The notes under the pieces were generated by a model. The model had not been told where the DNA came from. It ran no database searches and saw nothing but the letters and a program-made list of their open reading frames with translations. A program made the position numbers and the translations under genes. Positions 11,601 to 24,650 of a DNA stretch of 56,807 nt are shown here, one piece after another (within the stretch, counting starts at the first letter, position 1; every line of letters starts with the position of its first letter). The DNA is from Hamiltosporidium magnivora (taxonomy: Eukaryota > Microsporidia > Dubosqiidae), in contig PITI01000004.1 of assembly GCA_004325065.1 (NCBI GenBank), positions 1-56,807 of the forward strand, given 5' to 3'.

Positions 11601-13830
11601 TCAAACAAATATTCTCTATGTATAACTTAGTGTAAAATTTTGTTTTCTATTCATGTTGTCTTTAGTAGAATACTTTAACACAATGCTACAGTTGAAACCC
11701 TTTTTTTAGCATTAAAAAGACTTGGTTTCCAATTTTTAGATAATATTAAGTTCGCAATGATAAATTGATATTAAAAGTTTCTAAAGTCATTGCATACTTA
11801 ACATAATCATGTTTAAGATACGCAAAAAAACGTAAGTATCAAACATATTGAAACTTAGCATAACAATGACATCAAACGAGAATGGAATCCGCATACAATT
11901 TATATCTATAAAATATAATTGTACTAAGATTCACTAAAAGAGATAAATACATAATATACCTAGATTTGTTTTTCAATAAAGTTAAGAAAAGATTCCCACT
12001 CTTCGAATAAAATTTTGAAAAATCTCCCGCAACTCTTAAAATTTACTACGAAAATAGTTTCAAGGCTATCTGGTCATAGATCATAAAATATTTTAGATAT
12101 AATTAATGTATCACCCAGTTTATAAAGAGCAATACTCCTTCATAAAATCGTTACTATTATTTGAGTTTTACACCATATTCAACTCATTAAACTTAATTTG
12201 CTTTGAATATAATGCATGCTTTTCCATAATTGCCATCTAAAAAGGCTCTAGAACAGCTCTAAAATCTAATTTAGATATAAATTTTTGTAAATTTACGGCA
12301 TATTTGTGCTAAACAAAATACATATATACTTCATAATACTCTCATCTAAAAATTAACAATACTAATATTGTCTCTTTATTCGTATTTCAGAGCAATTCTT
12401 TACCATATATGTGTTGATTTAAGCAAACATTGTGCAGAATGATGGTCTACGATTTTCATTAAATATACTTTTCGAAATTTGTAATATTTTTTAAATTAAA
12501 ATTTTAATATAAAAAAAGTAAATAGAAGATTTATTAGATGACTAAAATGTAAAATTAATTAATCATTTATTACTTATTTTTTTTATATAACAGATTTATA
12601 AAAATCTGTAAAGTTTGACGAATGTTATCTAACCTTGCCTATATTTCAGAAACTACCAGGCTATATATAATAGATAACAAGCTGATATGCTATATATATT
12701 TGTGTATATATTTAAACATATAAGAAAAAAAGACACTTTATGTTCCTGAGAAACACACTATATTTATTATATCAAACTGTCATCAAAAAGTTAATTTTAA
12801 ACATAATTATAGCATTATTTGAGGAAAACAATGTTTTCTTATTCATTATTTAAAAATAATCGAAGCATATATAACAGTGTATCAGTTTATTTTCCAAGTC
12901 TTAGAAAGTAAATATGCTTATAATTTGTATTAGAATAAAATCTTGCATTTTGAAAAAAAAAATTAAATATATCTTTAAAATATAAACCTAACGTATAATA
13001 AGTAAGAATAAAAAAGCCAATCATTAGAATATTGTTACAGATATGACTTTTTATGCCAAACCAAATGCACCCTACATTAGATCGAATTCAAAATGGTATT
13101 TTTTAGTTACAACATAAATATATCAAACAATTAAAGAGTTGCAATTCAAAAGTGATATTATCAACCAACATGCAAGCTTCATTAACGAATTATATACATT
13201 CTTTGTAACTATACTAAATCTTTCGGACAAATTTATCAGATTAAATTTAGATTCCCGATCTTAACAAGCTCCTAACTTCATATATACGCTGTTTTATGTA
13301 CAAATACAAGAATTCAATAAAGAAGTCAGGCAGACTTGGAATCGAGTTATTTATAAACGAATACGCATTTATTTCCTTATTAAATATCGAAAAGAGTCGT
13401 TGCGAAAGTTTTATACAGGGGCCTAGAATAAGATAAAAATTTCTAATAAATCGAGGCTAACTATCCAGAAATAACACTAACAGTTCGGTAAATTATAAAT
13501 GATACTCGACGTTTGAGTTCTATATTTTATGTTATGAGTGACTATTTCTTTAATTTTAAATGTTTGTCCGAAAATAGTCTCTGGAAATTATTGGGCAATA
13601 TATTATAGTATTTTTGCAGATCTTCTGCATGTAAAAAACAAATTTACAAATAAATTTTACCAAACTTTTATTTAGCTGTCATATAAAAGGCATTGGTTAA
13701 GCGATTAAATGCAAATCTAGGCTAGATTTATTTATCTTAAGTTACAGATTATATATTAAAAAATATACGTTAATATATTGCCTCGTCCAGAAGAGATATT
13801 GACTAAACTCAAAGCTAAATTTCTCTACAA
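5700..13830. other. Large gene-free AT-rich stretch
   Basis: No convincing gene is present. The left part (about 6-9 kb) is clearly A-rich on the plus strand: rows 6361-6420 and 8281-8340 have 31 A to 15 T and 35 A to 13 T. A 43-codon open patch at 8411-8542 has higher GC than its surroundings and is treated in the findings. Frames such as those at 8592-8822 and 9085-9285 on the minus strand have low-complexity hydrophobic translations and no support. Confidence 0.55.
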
Positions 13831-14056
13831 TACCCGGGCAGAATTAGCTCGATATATTCTCTGTTTGTCGTAAAAAGTGACTCAAAGGGACTAGTCTTCT
13901 AGTTTGGGGTTAGGCGTAGGGCTAACAGCCCACCCTTTAAAACCACCTTGTTACGAAACCTAAAAGTAAACAAACCCACTTAAAAGACCAGTGGGCAGTA
14001 TCACCGAGGGGAGCCCAGGCTCGTACAGGGCTATAGTACCGATCATTATAATGATG
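13831..14056 (+). repeat. SINE-like dispersed repeat, copy A
   Basis: This is one of four same-strand copies of a GC-richer unit of about 230 bp. Shared blocks in order are cccgggcagaattagct, gtcgtaa-x-agtgactcaaaggga, ggggttaggcgtagggctaa, ccaccttgttacgaaacc, agaccagtgggcagta and ggctcgtacagggct, then a tail rich in atgat. The unit is internally conserved and has sharp edges against unrelated AT-rich flanks, so it moves as a unit. The gttacgaaacc block (13950-13960) resembles a Pol III box B (GGTTCGAAACC) at 9 of 11 positions. It could be a SINE or the leader of a non-LTR element. Confidence 0.8.
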
Positions 14057-17000
14057 CTAAAAGCGAATTATAATTTTTTATAAGACGTTTTACCATTTAA
14101 TTTTTCGTTTGCTTTTAAACTACGTTAATGAAAGTATATATCAAAACGGTAACTAGATTTATTTAACTTTATGTGTTCATTTCAAACCTCATTTTAATAT
14201 TTTTGTTTTTGCTAATATTTATATTTTATTGATCGTTATATAAACAAAAAACATGCAATGTTTACATAAATGCATTTAATTAATGTTATATACACATAGA
14301 AAACAGCTTCATTTAAAAGGAAAGCCTGCTTAGAAAGTTTTTTTTAAAATTTGAGTTCTCTTTTTCGATTTTATCAAAAATTTAATAGATAATTACTATG
14401 CCATATTTTAGAGCATAAACTTATAATGATGTTTCCAAAGTTTTCGACATTTAAAAAACTATTTATATATAGATAGAATGCATACTAAGAAAAAACTAGA
14501 TCTGAAACATCAATCACATTTAATAAACACATATTTAAAGAATTTCTTAAAAAGTCTGCTTCAAAAATTTTTATCTTTGATGAATGAAGAATTTAAAATA
14601 TTTTTGTTACATCGTATGTTTGTTTCCGACTCGCAAAATAACGGTTTATGCTTTGATATTTTTTTTATATTTCTATTTTTTAATTTTTTATATTTTATAC
14701 TTTTCTTTTTATTTGAACTGTAAATATTTTAATAAAACTATGCGATGATTTTACTTCTCGATAGTAAAAATCATTAAGATAAAATATATTCTTTTAGATT
14801 TTTTAACGAAATCACGCGAAACAATGAATAAATTCTTTTCCTATGTATTTGACTGTCATTATAAATTTCTTTTTGAATTAAGAATATGTTTTATAACAGA
14901 AGTATGCTTCGGATAAGTTTCTATTAAGAATTTGATCTGTTATAGATAATTACATTTAAAGATGTGGCATCTTAAGAAAATAAATAATCCGAGTATTACT
15001 AAAATTATTAAGTTAAAATAAATAACAAAAAGGCTGCACCCAAAAATGTTCGAATATTTGTTTGAAAGCAGCTTTTTATCTCTGAATGTATCATAATATA
15101 GATCTAGTTTTTTTCATCGACAAATACACCTGAAAATTAAGAAATGAGATCCAATATGAATACAGAAATTTCAAAAATAGCTCATATACAAAAAAACGAA
15201 TGAGTTAGTTAATTCTTGAGAACAAAAAAAGTAACTAACAATTTAAAAGACGCTTAGCATAAATTATTCTGTTATCTCATTACTTATAAATAATCTCGTT
15301 TTAATTATTGCATTTTATTATAATGATTCGGAAATTATGATTTTATAAGAATTTAAGATATTTTAAACGATTCTATGATTTTAAACGTAAAATTAGCTCG
15401 CAGCTATTAAATTTAAATATCCCAAATCGTTAGTGTTCTACCTTGCCTCAGTTTTATACATATACTTTTTCAAAAAATTCTAAATATACATTAAACAATG
15501 CCATTTCCGGGTCTGTTTATTTCAGAGTGCTCTATTTGAGTGACAATATGAAATAAAGTTCATTTTTACTAAATTATTAAGGGTTCTGGTTTGCAAGAGG
15601 ATACTTTACACTAATAAACACAGCAAATCTCTTACATCAATCTATCCATTTGGTTATAATAACTAAATAAATTTCAAGTAGAAATGCCAAAAAATATACT
15701 TAAGTTTAAAAGTATTAACTTTACATAACATATATGAATTTCTTGTATAAAATTTACGATATAAAGTAATAAATATATTTTAAATTATTACTGCTGATTT
15801 CAAAAGCCCTATGAAACAATATAAATACTTTATACTTTTTTATTCTAATTTATGTATAATACAATTTTTATGGTAAATAGCAACTCGAAAAGACATGGCT
15901 AGCCTTTTTAACTTATTTATTACATTTTTTTAGCAAACTCGAAATAATATATACTTTGAATTAGGTATTTTTTTATTCTAAATACACAGAAGTTAAAGAA
16001 AATAAGAGATTATTAACTTGGTACTAATCGAGATTTTTTTCCTCCAATTCCGATTCCAAAAAATAATTTAACTTTTTTGAGCAATGTATAAAGCTTATTA
16101 TTAAATGGCAAATGTACTTTAGTACCAATTCAACGCCTTAATATAATTTCTTGAAGAAATACAGAAGATTATAAATTTCATTGTATGAATCGATAATTAA
16201 AAAAATTTTTAAAAAGAAATATTCTTGACTTCTAATTCAAAATTCCAAAAGTGTCTAACACAAAAAATTCTCTTCAGCACCGAGATGTACAAGACGCTTG
16301 AAATAAATTATTGAGTATAAAAAGTTAACATGAATTTTAACTGTATTTGCTTATATGTTTTATAAAGTACAAAAAATATATTTTTTTACTTGATAATTTC
16401 TATGTAAAACAGAAATGAAATTATTAAAAATTTCTTGAAGAACAATTCAACGTTTCTTAAAATAACTTGAAGCAATTATATCCCACGCTATTAGAAAAAA
16501 CATTATCCCTTTTTTTGCTACAAAATCAAAATATATAAAACAATATAGACGTAAAAAATTGTTCTTCTATTTTTTATATGAAACCTTTTTCACGATTGAT
16601 AAACTTTAATATTTTGTAGAGTTTAATCTTGTCATTCTCAAATTTGTTCAATATAAGAATTACAAATTTTTATTTATAAGTTATATATTGAATCTTATAG
16701 TTAAAAACTTACTTTTCTGTTATTATATAAATGTGATATGTTATAAAGATAACTATATTTGCTGAACTTAAACAATTTTTTTAACCACAGAACCTAATTA
16801 TAAGATTAAAAGCCAGTATATAAAGCATAAAATAGTATATTATAACCAATTATTGTTCTTTATTAAATTCAATTAGATTTTTAAAAATATTAAAAGTGCG
16901 ATTAAACAAAAAAACTACTTCCAAGTATATCATTAAAGGATACAGTCCCATAATTTTTAAAAATTTGATTTTTTTCTATCAAATCATAATAACTTGTATA

Positions 17001-19948
17001 AATCAGACACTTTCACAATAAAATTTTTTAAAATAAAAAAAAACTATAAATATTTCATATGATTTTTTTTAAAAATTAAAAATCTTTGAATTTGCTTTTA
17101 TTTTTTAAATTTCATACGAGCAATTGAAAAAGACTGATATTTTCTTATATAAAAACATTACGATTAAAAACATATACAGATATGGCATACCAACAAAGTT
17201 TCAACGATAAATCTGCATTATAGTTTTCATATTCATTTTTTAAACTTTAATTACGAAGTATCGTACATTCCACTAATTGTATTATTCGAATATCCGGAAG
17301 AAATGCAATCATTAAACAAATAATCTAGTTATTAAGATACAATAAACCTACAATTGATGATTTCATCCGAGAATTTTTTTGGTTTACTTTTTTTTGATGT
17401 TTTGCGAACATTTCATTCCTATGATCTATAAGTTGATCAAAAAAATGTCAAAAGTACAATAATTCATAGAATATAGTACAAAGACAAAACGTTTACAAGA
17501 CCTAGAACTCGCTTTTATAAACATGAGCGTCCGGCAGGCTTTAAAAATATATCTTATTTCAAAAGAATTTAAGAAAAAATATAGCAGCAGCGAATATTTT
17601 TTTATAATTAGGTTTTAACTTATATTTAGCGAAAATAAACAATTGGGTTTTATAGTAAGAATCTATTACATGTAAAAATTGCATCTTAAAGACAGTTATA
17701 AAATTTCGACCACTTCTAATAAAATACTATTCGGGTTTCTAAATGGTTTATCTTATTATAATTCTTATTTTAGCGCCATTGAATAATATTTAATTGCAAA
17801 ATGCATTTGTACTTAACTAAATGAAAATATAGTACTATATGGTATATATTAAAAATTTCATTTTGAAAAAGATGTTTTTTTGGGTGTGTTTATTTAATTC
17901 TTGGCTATAAATAGCACAATAGCATATTTTTTAACACATGTTATAGACCAAGAAATCCTATAAGATATATTGATCGATTCTTTATTCGAAAATATCGCTA
18001 TGTATTTTTAATCCCAGAATCGATTTCAGATTTGTAAAAATTACTAACATAATATATGGATTCTATTTATTTGTTAATCTGATTAAATTTGTCAATAATT
18101 ACATAGTTTCGAGCTTCAAGTACTATATGATAAATTTTAAAAAGTATCAATGATGAAACCAACTTCACGTTTGCTAGATATCCGATTTACTCTAGACAAA
18201 ATAAAAGCTTAATATGTACAAAAGGCATATATAAATTAATTAATAGACTTTTTTTTTGTTTATAAAACCAATTTTACAAGAATAAACACAAACCAAAATT
18301 CAAAGTTATCGTACGAAAATCATTTCTTTTGTATTCTATTGGTTGTACAATAATGAATATTACCGCTTAATTCTCGTTTAATCCTTTAAATAAAACATAT
18401 CAGATATATCTTTGGTTTATAAACATTTTACCTAAGCTTCTTTTCATTTCTCTATTTAAATAGATACAAGGACCAAACTAACGTCTTCTTTGCGACTTTC
18501 TATATCGTTATTAGACCATTTTTTTTCGTTAAAGGCTGTTGACGAACTACATGTCTAAAAATTCGTTCTCCACAAATTCTTTGCTCTTAATTTTGGTTTT
18601 TTTATGAACGCTATTTAAAATAACAGTTTGGAATATCTCGGTAACTATTACTCGGTAACCATTTTTTGAATATAAATTTTAAGCCTTCTACTTTAGCTAT
18701 AATGTTCACTTGTATGAGTTGATAGAAGCAAAACATCGAGTCGAATTTATTTTCATAACAGTTTTGACTTAAATTGTTTTAAATCTATTTTTGATAAAAA
18801 GAAACGATAAAATATCATCATATTTATCCGATTAAGGTATTTGTGTTCTTAAAGGTAGTATTTTAAATTTCCAAAAGGAACATAAATTTGAGGTACAAGG
18901 TTTTATTTTAAACATTTACAAAATTGTTTCAATGCTAAAAAGTTAGCCTTAAGTCAATGATATTTACATTTCTTTGCAGTGTAAGGATTATACCATTAAT
19001 GCAATGTATTATATTATTTTCATAAATAAAATAACTAGAAAGAACTTTTACATCATATCGATATAGTAAAGACATGTTGCGTTTATTCTAATATAAAACA
19101 TTTTTGTTCTATGTATAAATGACATAGAATAGCATTCTGATTATAAAATAATATCTTAATGAAAATTGACGAAAGAAACAAAAAGTAAAATAGAGCTATA
19201 AGCAAAAAGAGAGGCTTTTCGAGTGCAAATTTATTCAGAAAAATGCTTCATTTTATTACATCGGTATTCTGTAGACATTATAATTTGTATTTTAAGAAAG
19301 GATAGCAAGCTAAGTGTGCTGTCCTACAAAAATTTTTTTCTGCACAATGAAATTTGAAAGTATAATAAATCATACATGCATTGTGATAAAGTTTTGGAGT
19401 AGGTCTATGGCTTTCGCTTTGTGTTGAAACAGGATAAAACAAAAAAACATATATAATACAACATTTAATTGTAAAGTAACAATTCAATAATATCCAGAAA
19501 TGATAATGAAATAGAAGATGCAGCATAAAAACACTTTTCTTCCGCTTAAATTCTTTAGCGAATAAAAAAATGTACCACAACGCCTTTAGATTTAAAGCGG
19601 AATATTTAGATTTATTACAACATCGAATGCTTTTGTGCAAATAAATTATAAAGATACTTAACAGAAAAAACATACATTTTATAAGGCTTACGGAACGGTC
19701 TGCCCTCAAATAAAAATCAGCTGAACTATTAAGAAATGAACACATATTCAATAGATTTGGAACATTGTCTTTTTTAAGTACTAATATCTGACTTAAAGGT
19801 CATAGCCATTATAATTAAATTTAGGATAAATGTTCCGACTATTGACCAATATACAGTATGACAAACCGATAGAATCTTCGACGAAATGCGCAACAAAAGT
19901 CGTTGAAATTAAAAGGCAAGGAAGAAGTATATCCCCAGATAACCTGTT
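14057..19948. other. Gene-free AT-rich stretch
   Basis: No gene is supported. The 81-codon frame at 14478-14723 starts with ATG, but its second half is Phe/Leu/Ile low complexity from T-rich DNA and I do not call it. The minus-strand frames at 19278-19975 overlap sequence just left of a retrotransposon relic and look incidental. Part of 19190-19948 may be the eroded 5' portion of that element, but I could not align it. Confidence 0.5.
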
Positions 19949-21850
19949 AGAATCGGTGAGAGGAAAGCAGCGCATGGAGAGCAGAACTAACTGAACATTG
20001 CCTTAAATAAAGATATGAAAACAAACTTAAGACAACGTGGATTGATGTCAAAAAAGCGTATAGTTCAATAGATCATGCGTTTTCTATACAGTATATCGAA
20101 AACATGTATTTACGGATTAGATCGTAAATTTATTGAAGTATAATATCGAAATACAGAATTGATACCAGAATAGGGCTTGAAAAAATCATGAACCAAAAGA
20201 TTGATAGAGTTATTTTACAAGGGAATAGTTTGTCACTATTGCTGTTTGTGCTGCGTATTTTTCTTTCAGCTGAAAGCTTAGCGAGAAATACACAAAGAGA
20301 CAATACTAACAGATGCAGAATCTCACTCTACTAATCATCTCATTTTTTAGAGATGAACTTAAGCTCCTTGCCAAAGAGTTAAATGCTGGAGGAGATGACA
20401 GATGAGGTTAAAAAGTTTTTGAATAATACAGTATTAGAAAAACCAAATTTTGTCAGCCATAAAGGACTCGTGTTGTAAAGATACTGATACTCTTTTTGGA
20501 GGTATAGGTGTTTTTAATATCTTGGAATAATAGATGATAGCAGAGGAATCTCAACCAGTAAATCGTTCGAAGAAGTACAAGGCAAAATGATATTAAGTTG
20601 AATGACTTTGACGCATATGATTGGATGCAAAAAATTTCATTTCTGCAATCAATCAACATGCAATATCGGTAATCAACTATCACATAGGAATACTTCGACT
20701 GGAATTTGCTGACTTCTCTAAGTTAGATGATACAGTACAGACAGCGGTGGTAAAGAATAAGATACATTTACGCTCAAGGGGTAAAGAGTATCTATATCTT
20801 TATAGAGCAGAACTTGGAAGAGGTCTTTATAATGTGGAGTTGCGAAACGAAGATATGCTTTTGCAACTTCTGAATAGTTGGGGAAAAAGTAAAAAAATAT
20901 AAACTAACAGAGTAGCAATTTCCAAAATGGAGAATATCAATAAAACCAATTTCGTACTAATAAAAGGCTTCCTAAAAGTAAAATATTGCTCGGAAAAAGG
21001 AGTCACTAGGAGGAAGTTAGAGGAAGCTTTACTTGCAACATTATTTAACGAAATAGAAAAAAGAAAACTTCAATAAAGTTATATAAGGCTAGAGAAAATG
21101 AGCTTGTAAGTGTAAGTGAGTCTTTGAGATGGTTAAAGGAAAGAAAGTGTGACCATGTGATGATGAAGTATTCTGCTATATCTAGAATAGAAATGTATTC
21201 AGGGGCGCAGAAAGTGTGTTTAACCCTGCAATCAATCAAAACAACAGTCGTTCATTTTCACTCGATATGAAAAAATGCTTGGTCGGGACTATATTAGAGA
21301 CATAATAAAGCGGTAAGATGCATACACTTACTTCTACTGAATATATATAAATCCAAGTCCTTATAACGAATTAGAATTCACTCGGTCCAAAAATCTTTAT
21401 AACGAGTATGCAGAGATATGAGGGCAAACTGGATATAAATTGATGTCGAGATTCGGTGTAAAGACTCGATATATTTATTTTTGATAAGAGAAAAAACAAG
21501 ATTCACTCATTGAAGTTGGAATAACTTCACAAGGCTAACTTCAAACAGTCTAAACGAAGAAACTTAGAAAATATGACCTATTAGTAAATGAGCTGGATTT
21601 TATTTATAAGCGTAGTGTTGAGATAATCCCTTATGGGATGACCTGGGCGGTATTGTCACAAAATACTATAATTCACCCCTTGGAAGACCGCAAATCCTCC
21701 ATAAGGATGGGGTTACATCCTGTCGATTGTACTTAAAAAGACAGTCGAAACACTATCTTCATATCGACGAAGACGACTTGAGTCGTGACCAATTGCTGTG
21801 GAGAGTTTGGAAAGTTTGTTAATAGGTATTATTAAGTGAGCCGGGATGTA
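19949..21850 (+). pseudogene. Decayed non-LTR retrotransposon, Dong/R4-like (RT plus REL endonuclease)
   Basis: This is a multiply frameshifted reading frame of a target-primed retrotransposon of the class with a C-terminal restriction-like endonuclease. In order there are an RTEQ-type block (EQN stop LNIALNKDM, from 19979); the first RT catalytic block WIDVKKAYSSIDH at 20038; QGNSLSLLLFVL at 20218; the F-x-DD box at 20346-20357, here FRDE; a well-preserved thumb region at 20621-20902 containing AISVINYHIGILRLEFADF and ELGRGLYNVEL; a degraded His/Cys region with MLGRDY then RHNKAVRCIHLLLLNIY near 21290-21350; the endonuclease core DIFIFDKRKNKI at 21468 followed in another frame by IEVGITSQG; and an IIPYGMTW block near 21625. 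This order is that of the R4/Dong group as I know it. The broken catalytic box and the frameshifts make it inactive. The 5' end is lost or unrecognisable, and the 3' part is taken to end near 21850. Confidence 0.82.
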
Positions 21851-21893
21851 AAACAACCAATACCCTTTTTTAAGCAAGTAGACAACGAGTAAT

Positions 21894-22034
21894 ATGGGGC
21901 TAAAAAGCAAATTAAAAACCAAATACGACACACATATTTTAGAAGACAAATACAGTGAAGGATACAAGATAAATATTAACCAAGAGTCAGATTTAGAGAA
22001 AGATAACGAAGGGCTAAATTTACGGAATAAATAA
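21894..22034 (+). CDS. Possible 46-residue ORF downstream of the retrotransposon relic
   Basis: This is a clean ATG-initiated frame (MGLKSKLKTKYDTHILEDKY, then a charged tail ending in NLRNK) in a stretch where other frames are closed. The composition (Lys, Glu, Asp, Asn, Tyr) is more protein-like than most short frames here. The ATG is followed directly by GGG. No homology was recognised. It may be the start of a decayed gene, part of the retrotransposon's 3' region, or chance. Confidence 0.2.
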   Translation: MGLKSKLKTKYDTHILEDKYSEGYKININQESDLEKDNEGLNLRNK

Positions 22035-24093
22035 TTCAACGAGATAAATTTAAAAAACCCAGATTTTAATGGAATACTTTTTAAGGATAAATGATATTTA
22101 TATAAATTATGATTTCGAAATAACAATCAAAATAGTTATTTTACAATTGTTTTTAGAATTAAAACCGAAAAAAAAATCTAGCACAATAAATACAGTTTTG
22201 ATTACGCTTATGTTCATGCAATAAACTCAAGATTTAAGGTTTATTTTTATTAAAATGTTAAGTTTTTTAGTGAAAATTTAACTAGCAACTAGCTCATTTA
22301 CAAATAAATATGAATGGAATTAAACAATCATAACAATAAATATGCCTCTGAATTTCCTTAATAACACTCATATATTTTTAAATTGCAAGAATAATTCCGC
22401 AACCAACTTTCAAAGGATAAAAAGTACTGATAATGTAAAATTTTAGCAATGCATATTTTCCATTATTGATTTAGCGGCATTCAAAAAAAAAGAAGATATT
22501 TTTCAGAAATATTTTTTTGATTTTTTAAATAACTATAAATCTCATTATTTCCAAAATATGGCAAACAATTTATTTTTGATTTTCTTTTACTAAATAGATA
22601 TATTTTTTTAAATACAAAATTTGATACATTGAAGCAACAAATCATACTGTCGAAGGAACTTAAACGCCAAATAAAAGTGTAAGATTGTATTCGAATAGAG
22701 TAAAGTAACGATGATTATCTTCAGAGCGAAAGGGCAATATATATTGGAACAATACTTTGTAAATAGGCATTAATATTTTATCATTTTAAAAAAATTGTTT
22801 AATCTGAATGTGTGTTAAAGTAAAATACTGAACGTGTTAAAATTGTACTTTTGATGATTTGACTGATTATAAAGGTTTCATGGCGGATTTCAGACTAATA
22901 TTTTTCTAACAAGCGCGTTGTTGTGTTTCATTCAGGCTTATAAACACAAGTTTTTTCTTACTAAAATAGCCAAATAGATAATAAAATAATTCCATGCAAA
23001 TTTTCCATACAAAAAAATATGATATATCCTGTTTCTGTAGTATAATCATTTTTTTAGATATTTCTAGGCATCTCAACAGATCAAAACAAACAAACAAAAA
23101 CAATATCTGTAACAAATGTGATACGCAAGTAAAATTGTCAGTAAAAAGGCTCTAATTTTGCAATTAAATTCCTTAATATATCGATTTTGCAAATCAAATT
23201 GTTGTAATAATGTATTGATTCATACCAGTGTGAAAAATATCCAGTCATAAATTAGCTGATGATAGAATTGGGGTATTTTGAAGTTATTATTTTTTCACAA
23301 ACTACAATTTTCTTTTAACTTCTAAAACCCCCAAAAATAACTTTTTTATATACCCACAAAAATTCTTTTAGGAAAAAACTAAAAATATTTCGCCTGGGAA
23401 AAGCTTTAAGGCTATGAAATTTTCTTTACAAAGAATATACTAATCATTATTACTTTTAAATAAATCAAGGATATATTTTAATGACAAACATTCAAGAATT
23501 GTTGAATCGATAAAGTACCTTTACGTTCATTTAGACTATAGTTAAGGCGAATATTAGTGGATGTATGTGTCTTTACGTGTGGTGTATAAATTCTATAATT
23601 TAATGGCTTCGCAGTTTTGAAAATTATAATTTATAATAATGTTTTGAATTACCACCAATAAATGCTCTAGAAATCTCTAATAGCAAAATTAAAGAACTTA
23701 TTTTATCGAAGCGAGCAAGCTCTATCAATACTTTATAATAATATTGTTTATATCGATTGGCTTGGTATTTCTGATCTTAAACAGTACCCTGCTATATTGC
23801 CATACATTTTTTTGGCTTTCTATATTGAAATATACATGCTTTGTTCTTCTGCTTAATGAAAAATAACATTTAACAATTAAGGCACTATACTTGCGATTTA
23901 GTAAATTATAAATATTAAGCTAAATATTTTTTTTAGGTTAAGATCATGAAAATAAAAAATTTGCATATAATTAATATTTTGAAAGCGCCTCCGCAAATCA
24001 AATATTTAAATCATGTAATAACATCACATTTCAACAATATTAGGGTAAAATATATATCGTTTTATTCTATAATATATAATAAAAATTCCCCTC
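22035..24093. other. Gene-free AT-rich stretch
   Basis: No gene or repeat was recognised. The frame at 22906-23115 (minus) has no ATG support or recognisable domain. Confidence 0.55.
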
Positions 24094-24302
24094 CATGCCG
24101 GGAACAGAATTGGCTTGGAGTATTCACTGCTTGCTTTTTTTGGGTACGTTGGGCGTAAGGCTAACAACTCACGACTTAAAGCAACCTTGTAACGAAACCC
24201 GAAAAAGGAAACAACTCCACTAGAAAAATCAGGTAGGTGTATTTATTACCCAGAAAGGCCAAGGCTCGTACAGTAACTTGTGTGCCGATGATCCTGGTGA
24301 TA
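24094..24302 (+). repeat. SINE-like dispersed repeat, copy B (internal deletion)
   Basis: This copy starts catgccgggaacagaattgg and continues with ttggagtattcactgcttg. About 35 bases corresponding to the tcgtaagaggcgact block are missing, and it then resumes at gggcgtaaggctaacaactc, ttgtaacgaaaccc and ggccaaggctcgtaca. A gtaacgaaacc box B-like block is at 24189-24199 and a tggcttggag block, loosely like box A, at 24111-24120. It lies about 200 bp upstream of the second copy of the 150-bp repeat. Confidence 0.8.
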
Positions 24303-24500
24303 TAAATAAAAATCTACGTGTATAGATCCAAAGAGTAAATAATAAATTATTTAACTACGTTAAATAGACAAACAGTTACAGTGAGATTTTTACATAAGAA
24401 TGGCTAATACCTATATTTGCTGTTGATTTTACTTATGCGAAGTTATAGTGTAACCAAGAATACTAAAAACAGATTTTTAGGCTTTTATAGAGTGCAAATG

Positions 24501-24650
24501 CGATTCCCGGTTGATGCGCTTTTTATCTTTCGTGCGGAAAGTTTGCGAGAGCTGCCGACCAAACAAACAAAATTGTATTAGGACTCCATAACATGCGAAG
24601 CCCTGATTCATCGTTGGATTGTGTTAAATGGTTAGCAAGGAGCGAGCTAT
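24501..24650 (+). repeat. Dispersed 150-bp repeat, copy 2
   Basis: This is the second copy of the segment found at 807-960. Starting just outside, caaatgcgattcccg at 24496 followed by gatgcgctttttatc reads like CAA-GGC-GAT-TCC (QGDS) plus a hydrophobic run with small indels, and is followed by an AESLRE-like frame. The intact retrotransposon relic has AESLAR at the equivalent place after its QGNSLS motif. The segment is thus probably a scrap of an RT domain, although the downstream half does not align. Confidence 0.5.

Noticed and set aside
14478..14723. 81-codon ATG frame
   Set aside because: The C-terminal 30 residues are almost only Phe, Leu and Ile from a T-rich tract; there is no start motif and no homology.
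21713..22126. 137-codon minus-strand frame
   Set aside because: It overlaps the 3' part of the retrotransposon relic in antisense and has a low-complexity Ser/Leu/Phe composition with no domain.
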